DNA of 64,000 bases from Lindgomyces ingoldianus. Lineage: Eukaryota; Ascomycota; Dothideomycetes; Pleosporales; Lindgomycetaceae. The position numbers and the translations under genes are program-made. The notes beneath the pieces are model-generated. The model was not told where the DNA came from. It ran no database searches and was given only the letters and a program-made list of their open reading frames with translations. Below, in pieces: positions 1 to 9,270 of the stretch (positions are counted from its first letter, which is position 1; each line of letters opens with the position of its first letter). The stretch spans positions 124,001 through 188,000 of the forward strand of contig NW_022985215.1 in assembly GCF_010093535.1 (NCBI RefSeq), read 5' to 3'.

Positions 1-411
1 CTTTGACATTGTATCGAACAAGCGCGCCTGCAAGAGGTGCCACAGACGCGCCTGGATTAGCCAGGGACGCAGTTGTTCGTGTTCGAGATAAGCTGCCCAA
101 TCCTCGCTCAATCTTCTGAATCTCCTCTGTGCGGATTGGGTCCAGTGGCCGCCAGCATGTGTGAAATAAGTAACGGTCCACTTCCGGATCCTTTGCCGGA
201 TCCCATCCAGCTGTTTCTTGAAGTAGGACCCTCCGTATAACGTAGGGCGACGGACCTGCTCCAGGGCTAGCTCACATCTCAATTTGCGAACTTGTGACTC
301 CAGCTGCTCAATTTCGTCCTGTAGCTCGCGCCTGTTCTTGAAAGGGTTTATCTTTGTGTCTCCCACAGGTATGTCGCTCGACGAATCGGAGCAAGCCTCG
401 TCAGGCTTGAT

Positions 412-456
<45 letters not shown>

Positions 457-712
457 ACTGCTACTATTGTCGGTGTCCTGCACGGCTGCATCGTTGTCGT
501 AGCCATTGTGAGATGTCTGGGAGTCATTCGGGGTGGGAATATGAATAGCGCCTTCGCGCGCGAGGATGTCGGCTGTTAATTCACGCGTCTCGATTGGGGT
601 TGCTGCGTTCGTTTCCAAGTCAGTTATGCGCGTCAGCCTTGGAGAGAAAAGAGACGGACGTACACCCGCGAACGTGCTCCCTGGCACTGCGCTGGTAATA
701 TTCGGGTGACAT
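1..712 (-). CDS. Partial fungal protein of unknown function, poly-Asp tract, two exons, runs off the left edge
   Basis: The minus strand is open from position 602 to the left edge with no stop. I place the start at the ATG complementary to 712-710 (MSPEYYQRS...). A 61-nt intron (663-603) has donor GTACGT, branch-like CTGAC motifs and acceptor GCAG, and joins the two frames cleanly. After about 50 residues comes a run of 13 Asp (412-450), then a helical, charged stretch (RELQDEIEQLESQVRKLRCE) and an aromatic region (KWTVTYF, WLIQARLWHLLQARLFD) resembling conserved segments of uncharacterised ascomycete proteins. The C-terminus lies outside the window. It lies 324 bp beyond the stop of the Hsp70-like gene, on the same strand. 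The function is unknown; the splice model is inference but fits well. Confidence 0.7.
412..450 (-). repeat. Trinucleotide repeat coding poly-Asp
   Basis: Thirteen GAC codons in a row on the minus strand (GTC on plus). Read on the plus strand the same tract gives a meaningless poly-Ser frame. It is a likely length-variable acidic linker. Confidence 0.9.
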
Positions 713-1036
713 TGCGACGACGACGCTCCGCCGGGGGTGTGGGCTAGCAAGGGTCAGGTTACCGACCTTCGAATTGGGATGTGTGGTCGCACGCCAAGAA
801 ACTACGACTGATTTAGATCAAGGTTGGCATTGGTCATCCTATCCATTCTTGGCCACGTTCACATTTGCACTCTCTAGATACAGACTGGAGCGACTTCCTA
901 TTTCCACCTGGGTCCAGCTATCTACCCATTCACTCACTAACAATCTCCTCGATTCTGACTCCTGTGCTGCTATGCTGAGCACCTGGCCACTCGATCCACT
1001 GCGGCTGGTCAGTCGTCGTCAACTAGCACGGGGTTA
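713..1036. other. Intergenic, no gene seen
   Basis: This 324-bp gap separates the 3' end of the Hsp70-like gene from the 5' end of the partial gene; both are read leftward. It should hold the terminator of the former and the promoter of the latter, but I see no specific motif. Confidence 0.5.
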
Positions 1037-3255
1037 TCAACTAACCGTCTGAAGGCGCCTCTGCTGGAAATACACACTGAAATCAAGTGTGTTTCCGTTA
1101 GGAGACATCAGAATGTCGATTTCGATCAGCCGATATTCGACACAATCTGTATTGACGTGGGTCGGAAGCTCTGTCCATCTTACATTGAGCCTCGCCACAA
1201 TCGTACAAAGCAATCTAACATCTGGCACTCGCACACCGTTAACAATGGCACACAGTTACAAGGGGGCCAATTGAGGTTTACTCGCCTGCATTCTTCCATT
1301 CAGGGGCCACTTCGTTATCGCATACCCACAGTTTGGTGGCAATTTCGCCTGTCGCCAGCTGCTCAGGATGTTTGGCGTATTCTTTAGCGGTAAAGCACGG
1401 AGGAGTGCGAATGTGCTCGATTCTCGTGCCCTGGTTGGTCATATCAAAAACCACGCCGCTGTTCGGCACCATCGAGCACGTACCCTTCGAATGATCCAGT
1501 TCATTTTACCCTTCGCCATGTTCCGCTGCTCGGCTTTGTCCCACACGATACGGTCAATACTTAGGGACCTATGCTCCTGGCTGGTAGACTCATACGGCAC
1601 ATCGGAGGAAAAGCCATAACTGAAGCGAGCGATGCGTGACACAACAACTTCCTCAGCCACTGCCATGACGGCTCCACGACAAATGGCACTCCACCTAAAA
1701 CCGAATCAGCAGGAACTTCAAGGACGAGGAAAAGCACGGCGCACGACTCATCCTTGCTAGGTTGGCGAATCTCGATCTCGTCCTTATATTGTGTCCGCAA
1801 AAGGCCGCCTAGATATCGAGAAGAACCAAGTCCGCCTACCAAGATGATAGCCTAGGACCAGTCAGATTTACAAACACACGCTAGATGAGGTTAACCATAC
1901 ACACCTTAGGACTCCTGTTGTATAACTGTCTCACCTGATCCACTTGCTGCCGGATCAACGCTCGAGCTTTAGAACACGCCGGCTGAAACAGAGTTTCGAT
2001 GTGGTCGCTGCATCACGGTAAGATGCTTGATTCATAATGCAATATTGTGTCATCGTACCCGCTGAATGCAAAACTTCTTCCAAGCGCTGCAATATCAACT
2101 GTCCATTTAATTCTTTTCTTTGGATCAAATGGCCGTTTGATACCAGACTCCCACTCTCTGTCCATTACACGTTCGCGATGGTTCGAAGATAGCGAATCCC
2201 AGTCCATTGGACCGACTTGTAGCCGCATGAAGCATTCGAATTCGTTGTCGATGAAGATGGCACCACATAAGTCCCCTATTTTCTAGTCAAGATGTGCTCT
2301 CGGGCGGTTTGCGATGTCATACCTCTCCCCTCCACGAACTCCGTCAATTTCATCGGATTAAGACTCTGCACTTCATAACTTATGACGTCCTGCTACGTCA
2401 GCATCCCGCTTCGGCTGCGGAGCAATTCCGACTTACAACTGTACCTCCACCAGCATCGCAGACGAGGAATATGTCGTTTGGCTAGCGTGCTCTTTTTAAG
2501 CAAATCATTTGGCACTCGATCTCTGGTTGAACTTACTCTTGTTATATCTGGTCGGTTTCTTACTGTTGGTGCTAGCAGGACTGCCTGGGCGGCTGCTTCC
2601 GGCTCGGAAATCATTGATATGCTGACCGACTCAAACGGCGAATAGTCGGAAAGAATGGACTTCTTGGCAACTTTTCGAGTACGAGCTGATGCTTTCTGAC
2701 TCCATATTGCTGGTCTCGTAATAACCACCTTACAAGACGCACCATCTGCCCAGGTTTGGCCATATTGGTCTTGAATCATTTCGATACCGTGGCGCCATAG
2801 TCGTGCTAAGTAGTGCCTGGTAACTTTCATTGCAGCTTTTACGGGGTTTCCCTGATATCCAGACCAGCCCTCCAATCTTGCGAGTGTTCGTTGTACATGT
2901 TGCGATGTCCTTACGCCCAGAGGTAAATTTTCATAGTCAAGCAGCAATTTGAACCATTCAAATGTGGTCACGGAGTCTTTCGCTGCAAAGCCCCAGGCAA
3001 CGGGCTGGTCATTGGCATACTGGATTCTTGTTGGGACTTTGGCCGAGTCGATATTGTCCCACGTTTGAATTTGGTAGACTTGGTCCATCGCCCCGGACCA
3101 GGTCCAAGACATGCCAGAAAATCTAGTAAGGGTCAGTCTACACCGCCTTAGCGGGGTTCGAAGTCAAGGCATAATTACGTTGTCCCGAAGTCGATCGAGA
3201 TGATCATGAAAGGTTCTCGCATTTGACTCGTAGAAGCTCCATCTCGACGCGCCAT
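1037..3255 (-). CDS. Hsp70-like (actin-fold ATPase) protein, ten exons
   Basis: Exons, read leftward: 3255-3179, 3122-2537, 2481-2437, 2389-2323, 2275-2059, 2007-1905, 1851-1745, 1694-1484, 1430-1282, 1214-1037. They sum to 1740 nt, which is 579 residues plus a stop. Each join restores a family motif: phosphate-1 IDFGTTFSG (residues 21-29), SEPEAAA (about 205), phosphate-2 LVCDAGGGTVD (227-237), adenosine motif LVGGLGSSRYL (369-379). The C-terminal part (VRWTELP...LDFSVYF) matches the beta-rich tail of fungal Hsp70-like proteins. Introns are 47-67 nt with good GT..AG ends. The family binds and hydrolyses ATP with an Hsp70-like fold but lacks the canonical substrate-binding domain and EEVD tail; targets are unknown. 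The start at 3255 (MARRDGASTS) is the most upstream in-frame ATG; Met12 and Met17 are alternatives. It is divergent from the GTPase gene at 3636. Confidence 0.9.
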
Positions 3256-3635
3256 TGTAGTGCATGCACTGAACGGACACTACCCCTTTCCCACAACAGA
3301 TTTCAGAATCTGGAACAAAATCGACTTCCGAGGTGGGGACAGTTCCAGGTCCCAGATGTACCAAAAGATGTGTGTTGAGGAAAAGCGGCGACATCCTGCG
3401 GCTTCGAGGTTGAGGTTCGCATTTCCGTGCTCACCAATGAGAGATGCATGGAGGCGACGCGGCTGGGCTAAAAACGCCATCATAGCCACGAACTCCCAAC
3501 CCCCTTCGACAACCCATCGATAAGACTCTCACTACCTGAATACTTCGTCAGGACTCCCATCGATAAGACTCTCACTACCTGAATACTTCGTTAGGACTCC
3601 CATCGTTCAATACCTGCATATTCTGAGCATTTACA
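3256..3635. promoter_or_regulatory. Divergent intergenic region between Hsp70-like and GTPase genes
   Basis: 380 bp separate two start codons that point away from each other, so both promoters must sit here. ORFs crossing it are antisense noise. The half next to the GTPase gene contains the 43-bp tandem repeat described separately. No clear TATA box was assigned. Confidence 0.5.
3513..3605. repeat. 43-bp tandem repeat, two copies plus a stub
   Basis: The unit starts CCCATCGATAAGACTCTCAC and recurs at 3513, 3556 and (first 7 bp) 3599. The two full copies differ by a single C/T. It ends 31 bp before the proposed GTPase start codon, so it probably lies in the 5' UTR or core promoter. Confidence 0.9.
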
Positions 3636-4831
3636 ATGCATCTTCCGACCATCTTTCGAAAACAGACAGCAGATCAACCTAACAAGGCTGAAGCACACTT
3701 AACAGATCGGTCGGATGATGGAGAGACAGGCCGACTCTCTAGCATGGGATCAGAAAGTCTTATACTAGTGATGGGGGTAACGGGTGCTGGGAAGAGCTAC
3801 TTCATCAATCAACTCAAACCAAATTCGGTGACGGAAGGGCATAGCCTTGTGTCTCGTCAGTAGCTACGTATATAACGATACTCTGCTATTTGCTAACAAC
3901 TGAGTGACAGAAACGAAGACATGCAAGCTCGTACAAATGAAGATTGGCGCTTGTACTGTAGCTGCAGTGGACACCCCAGGATTCGATGACGATGAAGATA
4001 GCGACGCGGTGGTACTGTGTATGTGTAATTGCCAACATCTGCTCGAATTTCTTACTGACCCTGTTCAAAGCAAAGATAACTCGATTTCTTACCACCCAGT
4101 ACCTCCTCAGCATCTCTCTGAAAGGAATCATCTTACTACATGACATCTCCTCCACCCGGTTTTCAGGCTCTGAGAAAAGATACCTTAACACCTTTCGACA
4201 AATATGTGGCGAGCACGCCTTCGCCAATGTAGCCCTCGTAACCACCATGTGGGCTTCAGTTGATAAGAGTATTGGCTTGCGGCGTGAGGAAGAGCTACAG
4301 ATTGGGCCTTGGGCTGATCTTATCTCCAAAGGATCATACACCTTTCAGTACAACGGAACTCCAGATATGGCCCAGACAATCGCTGTTCAAATGATGGCAA
4401 AAGATGATGTGGTGCTCCAGATTCAGGAAGAGCTCAAGATCGGCCACTGCAAGTTGGAGAGCACCTCTGCTGGCGCCAAGCTAGCTGCACAGCTAGAAAA
4501 GCAGCTAGAGGAACGCCGTAAAATAATTCAAGATCTCAACGCTCGGTTAGCGGTTGAGAAAAGGAGTCGTAATCCCGGCGAAAAGCGAAATATAAATCAG
4601 CGATTAGCTGCACAGAGGGAGAAACAGCTTCGACAAATCAGGGCCAGAGATGAACTGAGGGCAAAGATCGGCGAGGAAACAGAGAAAGCGATTGAGGAGG
4701 TGGATAATAATAAGAAGAGGAAGAGAGAGAAGTGGAAGAGTAGGCTTCAAATTTTTGCCGCTGCCCTGGGACCAGTAATTGCACTAACCGTAAATCTGAT
4801 TCTACCTTTGGCAGGAGTAAAAGTAGGCTAA
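3636..4831 (+). CDS. P-loop GTPase with coiled coil and C-terminal membrane segment
   Basis: Exons 3636-3855, 3911-4018 and 4071-4831 give 362 residues. Intron 1 (donor GTCAGT, perfect branch TGCTAAC, acceptor GACAG) and intron 2 (donor GTATGT, acceptor AAAG) each restore the family frame. Visible motifs: Walker A GVTGAGKS (47-54), G3 DTPGFDD (94-100), LKGIILLHDIS, then VALVTTMW where these fungal GTPases carry the G4 region. From about residue 210 it is a highly charged heptad-like coiled coil (LAAQLEKQLEERRK, LAAQREKQLRQIRARDELRA), followed by basic residues and a hydrophobic stretch at about 335-358 (IFAAALGPVIALTVNLILPLAGV). The family resembles fungal AIG1/MMR_HSR1-type GTPases. A tail-anchored GTPase acting at a membrane is inferred. 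Met37 is an alternative start just ahead of the G domain. Confidence 0.88.
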
Positions 4832-5189
4832 GTATCGCATTGTAATTTTTTAAGTGGCCTTGTAGTGTCATGAGTGGAGTTCTTGTGGCAACAGAAGGTG
4901 CTGGCGGAAGAGCACCCACACCGACTGGCGTCGCAGCACGCGCTCGCAATCGTATACGAAGTAGACGGACAAGTGAAGAGGGCGGTGAAGCTGCTGGAGC
5001 ATGTTGTAGCCGTAGAAGCGATGGTCCTCTAAGAAGACCATCCTTCGCGGTTAGTATTACAGAAAGCGCTTGCATTATCTCAGCTAGCTCAGACGTGAGG
5101 AGAGAACCGAGGACGCACAAACCATGCATATTGCTACTCCAAATAGAGTATGGCCTGGGGGTTAGCGGTTTCTGACCCCTGTCGGTAGC
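4832..5189. other. Downstream flank of the GTPase gene, no supported gene
   Basis: A 101-codon plus ORF (4870-5175) and a longer minus ORF cross here. Both are Arg/Ser/Pro-rich, overlap antisense to the GTPase exon or lack any family resemblance, and I do not call them. The region ends where the inverted-repeat element begins. Confidence 0.4.
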
Positions 5190-5999
5190 GTTTCTCTCCT
5201 CAGCCGTCTGAGGGACTTTTGTGATTTTTTCTATGAATAGGCCTATTTCAAAAGCATCACAATAGAATTAGATTCACAATATCTCTACTACTATATGTCT
5301 AAATAGGCTTATAATTTAATAGAATGTAGAGACAAGCTGTAGCTATAAAATAGTATATTTTTTACTAAATTCTAACTATTATTAGCAGAGAAAAATCTAA
5401 ACGCGCGCAGAACTTTAACCTATCCATACCCTGATTTCAGATTCATAGTATCGCCCTCCTGACTAGAACTTGACAACTAGTAGACCAAATTCCCTAGGAT
5501 TTTGCAGGCTCCCTAACAGAGCTAGTCTGAGACAGCTTCTAGATCCTTAGAGTCCTTAGAGAACAGCTAGTTAAGTTAGAGCAAGTAGGCAATTAGGCTA
5601 ATCGCCTCTGTAGCCAGAGCTTAACAACAACACAACAGAATTAGCTAGAATTTAGAATAGTATAAGAATAGGCTTGTCTTAGATAGGCCTTAAATTCTAA
5701 TAATAATATATTGTGTGGTTGCGGAGTTGCATTAAGGTGCAGTTGTAGGGTCATTATAATGCCCTGCGCAGGACTTAGTAACGCAGTACTTTGCTGGATC
5801 TTGTTAGAAACAGGTTACAAAAATAATAGAATATAGCTAGAGACTTTCTGTATTACCTATCAAAATCTAAGCTGGTTTGGACGTATAGTAGTAGAGCTAC
5901 AATAATTCTTAGTTAAGCTGGTGCATGGTGGAGGAGGTTTAGATCCACAATATCACCTAAAAAATCACAAAAGTCCCTTAGACAGCTAGGGAGAGAAAG
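5190..5999. mobile_element. MITE-like element with about 44-bp terminal inverted repeats
   Basis: The left end (5191 on) reads TTTCTCTCC, then AGC(C/T)GTCT(G/A)AGGGAC, then TTTTGTGATTTTTT. The reverse complement of 5950-5999 gives the same string with a few transitions, so the ends are inverted repeats bounding about 810 bp. The interior is TA-rich with no open frame. Flanking target duplication is not clear (GCG left, GCC right). It is probably a non-autonomous DNA transposon that has suffered RIP. Confidence 0.7.
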
Positions 6000-6597
6000 C
6001 CTTTCTTATACCCTTATTGGCTGGAGAGATGGGGCTTGCGCCACTAAGGCTACTAGCCAGGGTTCCAATTGACTAGCAGGGGCTTGCCCCTGTCGAGGCT
6101 CTCTCCCCATCCCGTCTGAGCTTGCTGAGATAACGCTTGCAAGCGTTATGCGCAACTACTAGTTAACTAATAGTTAGTGTAACATTAATTTACTTTTACT
6201 TTGTAGAGTTTAGAGTTAGGTGCAACTATAAAGCAGCGTAATAAGCGTTAGCTTTAGTATTATAGGCGCATTGCTTTTAAGTTAGTTATAAAAGTAAAAG
6301 CTGTGCAACTAGTCTAATTTTATATTATTATTAACTAACAAAAATTTATAGCATAGGCCTATAATTTGTGTATATAGCACTTCTAGGCTCTCTTTTGCAG
6401 ACATGTAAAGGTATGTTCTAGAAGCTTTTCTGTAAGCAGGATACAGTTGTAGCAGGTTCTTTAGGGGTACGCGATCCTGCCACTGCGAGCAGAGAGGACG
6501 GCCGAACCGTACTAGCACTAACCTTGTAGGGTGGCGAGTTCTTTAGGTGTTTTTAGAGAATTAGGTTAACAAGTTAGAAGGCATAGCTTAGTATAGG
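6000..6597. other. TA-rich spacer between MITE and Copia LTR
   Basis: No gene is visible. It begins with a GC-richer patch around 6025-6115 carrying repeated GGGGCTTGC-type words, followed by a perfect palindrome and a RIP-like stretch. A minus ORF at 6309-6518 has no recognisable features. Confidence 0.4.
6130..6149. repeat. Perfect 20-bp palindrome
   Basis: ATAACGCTTGCAAGCGTTAT equals its own reverse complement. A cruciform or dimeric-protein site is possible, or it may be a remnant of a transposon end. Confidence 0.85.
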
Positions 6598-6917
6598 TGT
6601 CAGATATGCGCACCTACTGTCAAGACAGGAGGAACGTTTGACGAAAGCTGCTACATAGTACGAGCAATAAGCTTGAACAGTATGTTGCTGCAAATTGCTG
6701 CATGTTGCAGCATTTTGCAGCATTTTGCAGCATGTTGCAAGCTGGTCGCGCATAGGGCTAGTGCGCGAGGGACTTAGATCAGAAAAACAAAAGCCAAGCA
6801 ACACAAGTAGAGCAGAAAAAGGATTAATAAATTAAGACAATTAATTATCATCCTATACATTATATTAAAACCTATCATTTATCTTAGGAAGCCTAGAAAC
6901 AGTGCTTTAATCTGACA
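6598..6917 (+). repeat. 5' LTR, family A
   Basis: Starts TGTCAGATATGCGCACC and ends AATCTGACA, with short inverted ends. It carries a run of 11-bp units of the TTGCAGCATTT kind near 6680-6740. It shares its sequence with the solo LTR at 58447, which has more of these units (371 vs 320 bp). Confidence 0.85.
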
Positions 6918-6949
6918 ATTAAGAGTCTCAGTGCCTCCATTGATATAAA

Positions 6950-8900
6950 ATGGCCACCCAGCCTCCTCGAGACGCGACAGTCGTCCTTCGAGACCACACC
7001 GACTACAGAGCCTGGATGATGCAGCTGCAATTAAGATGTGTAGCGCACAGCATCTGGCCGCAAGTGGATCCTAAGTTGACCATCCAAATGATCTCTAAAC
7101 CAAGAGCTCTAGAGATGCCGCTAATAGCTAAGTTTTCACTAGCCTCTAATGTTAAAACGCCTACGCACATAAACAAGCTATTAACAAGCAGTGTTAGAGC
7201 CTTTAAAGAAGCTATTAAATACTATAAGATTAAGGCTAACAAGTACAAAAGTAACAGACATAATTATAAAAAAGAGTAATTAAGCCTTTAATAGATTATT
7301 GTTTTTATTTAGTTAATAGTTAGCCCGCATCTGCAGCGTACATGCTGTTCCCTAGATTAACTACTTAGACAGTAGATTATAAACTTTAAAGCTACAGTAA
7401 GCGTTAACAACTAATTTAAACAAGAACATGCGTATAACTAATATAATGCATCCTTAAAGCTGCTAAAAAATGTAAGCATAGAGAACCTATAGCTAGCAGA
7501 GTATAATTACGCTGCTATAGAAGCAGAGACACAAAATGTTCTAGAAACAACATAGTTTAATACTATAGTAAAGAACTTTCTAACTACTATAAATAAAGTT
7601 GCCTTTTATTAGTTTATAACTTTTTAAGAAAGCAGACAGTTTATACTAGACATAAATTAAAAAGAAATAATAAAGCGCTTTTAAAAATATATAATGTTAA
7701 ATTATTTAATATATATAAAAAAGCATAAAGCTACCTTTATAATAAATAACTTATTATACTTTACTAAAAGTAAAAAAACTACTTAGGGTATAAATAAAAA
7801 CACCTATAGTGCAGAAGTTATAATGTTAAAAAAATAAAGTAGACCTTAACATTAATGTTATTAAAAAGATAATAAAAAGTTATTTTTAAGCTAGAAACTT
7901 ACTAAAACAGAAAGCACTAAATGTTCTACATGTAGACACATTTATGCACTAAAGGACTGCTTCTATGTCTATCTAGATAAAGCACTAGACTAGTAGATGC
8001 TAAATAAAAAAGTTAAAAAGCTTATAGTATTAAAGCGTAAGTATAACTTAGAATTTTAAAGCCTACTTAAAGAGCAGCATAGACATAATTTAAAAATACT
8101 AATTCTAAAAAGTTTACATACACCTATACTAGAGATATAAGAAGACTAACTTAAAAGCTAAAAAGTATTAAGAGTTAAAGCAGCTACATTACTAGCTATA
8201 GTTAATTTAAACTAGAATAGATATCTACTAAAAGAATTATTTATCTTTAACTTAAGCTTAATATGCTATATTATAAATAATTTTAATTAAATCTATAACT
8301 ATTATTTACTAACACTAAGAGACTTTATCTAGTTTAGAAACTTTTATATATAAATTTAAAGCTATAAATTAATTACACTAAGCCTAAAAAGTAAGTATAA
8401 AACACACAGTTAAGCATATAGTCTTATACTACATAATGCTGCACTGTGCCTAGACCTGCTGTGCAACCTAGTCTTGTTCTGCCTACTACAATAAAAAGAA
8501 ATCTAGTAAGACACATAAGTAAAGCTAACTACTTTAAAGGCCTTAGATAGAATAATAATTAGAAATCTTATAAAGATCTATAGCTAATAAGTGTTAAAGT
8601 ACTATTTACTACAGAAGGGCTTATATTATACACACATAATTAACATAAGAACTAAACATAGTCTATAAAAGGCATTAGTAGAGCTATAGCATAAGCGTCT
8701 AGGACACCCTAGACTAGCTACACTTTAACACCTTATATAGTAAGCTAAGGGGGTGTAAATTAAAGAAATTATAATAGTTTAATGTAACTTATGTAGTAAA
8801 GCTAAAATATAATAATAAATTAGCTACACACTATAAATTAGTAATAGTAGACTTAGTAAAAGACTGTTAATTAATTTCTATGCATATAAAGCATAAAGCA
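6950..8900 (+). pseudogene. Copia gag-pol relic
   Basis: The gag start MATQPPRDATVVLRDHTDY is intact and GC-normal and reads on through YRAWMMQLQLRC, a typical Copia gag N-terminus, for 109 codons to a stop at 7279. Beyond about 7100 the composition turns TA-rich. The zinc knuckle CSTCRHIYALKDCF (C-x2-C-x4-H-x4-C spacing) survives near 7920-7965 in a frame full of TAG/TAA. The integrase leader L*HKRLGHPRL near 8685 shows a TAG where Trp is expected. Stops at Trp and Gln positions are the RIP signature. Not functional. Confidence 0.82.
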
Positions 8901-9270
8901 TTATAAAAAAGTAAAGTTAAATGCTAATTACTAATAAGTATTTTAGCTTTTAGTAGAACCTTTACTTTAAAAATAATAAGCTTACTAAATTAATTATTAA
9001 AGCTTTTATAATTTTTATCCTCTTTTTAAAGAACTATTATAACATTAGTGTAAAAGTTATTAAAGCTAATAACAAGATTATAATAGTAAAACTAGAGGTA
9101 AAACGCTAGCTAGCATTATATAAAATAACTATTAAGCCTTTAGCACTAGATACACAAGCCTAGAACAAAGGAGCTAAATGCTTAAAAAGTGTAAATAAGA
9201 AAAAGTCTTAGGCTATGTAACTAGATGCTAACCTACTATAGAATGTATAGCTATACATTACTAAAGCTAG

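Larger units (their letters stand above)
6598..9270 (+). mobile_element. 5' part of a RIP-degraded Ty1/Copia LTR retrotransposon
   Basis: It begins with a 320-bp LTR (TGTCAGAT...ATCTGACA), followed at 6950 by a gag start and then a heavily TA-rich internal region. Ordered Copia landmarks are readable despite stops: a gag zinc knuckle near 7920-7965 and an integrase-leader motif of the LWHKRLGHP type near 8683-8715. The similarity fades near 9240-9290, where GC-normal DNA starts abruptly, and no 3' LTR is found. The 3' half (rest of integrase, RT, RNase H) is therefore deleted. A solo copy of the same LTR lies at 58447-58817. Confidence 0.85.

Noticed and set aside
284..502. Plus-strand poly-Ser ORF
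   Set aside because: It is the antisense reading of the poly-Asp codons of the minus-strand gene, whose other sequence is protein-like and open to the window edge.
1431..1489. Apparent frameshift in the Hsp70-like gene after NWIIRR
   Set aside because: A 53-nt intron (1483-1431, GTACGT..CCAG) joins the frames without loss and makes the total length a multiple of three, so the gene is not broken.
4638..5129. 163-codon minus ORF
   Set aside because: It overlaps antisense to the coiled-coil exon of the GTPase and shows low-complexity Leu/Ser composition with no motif.
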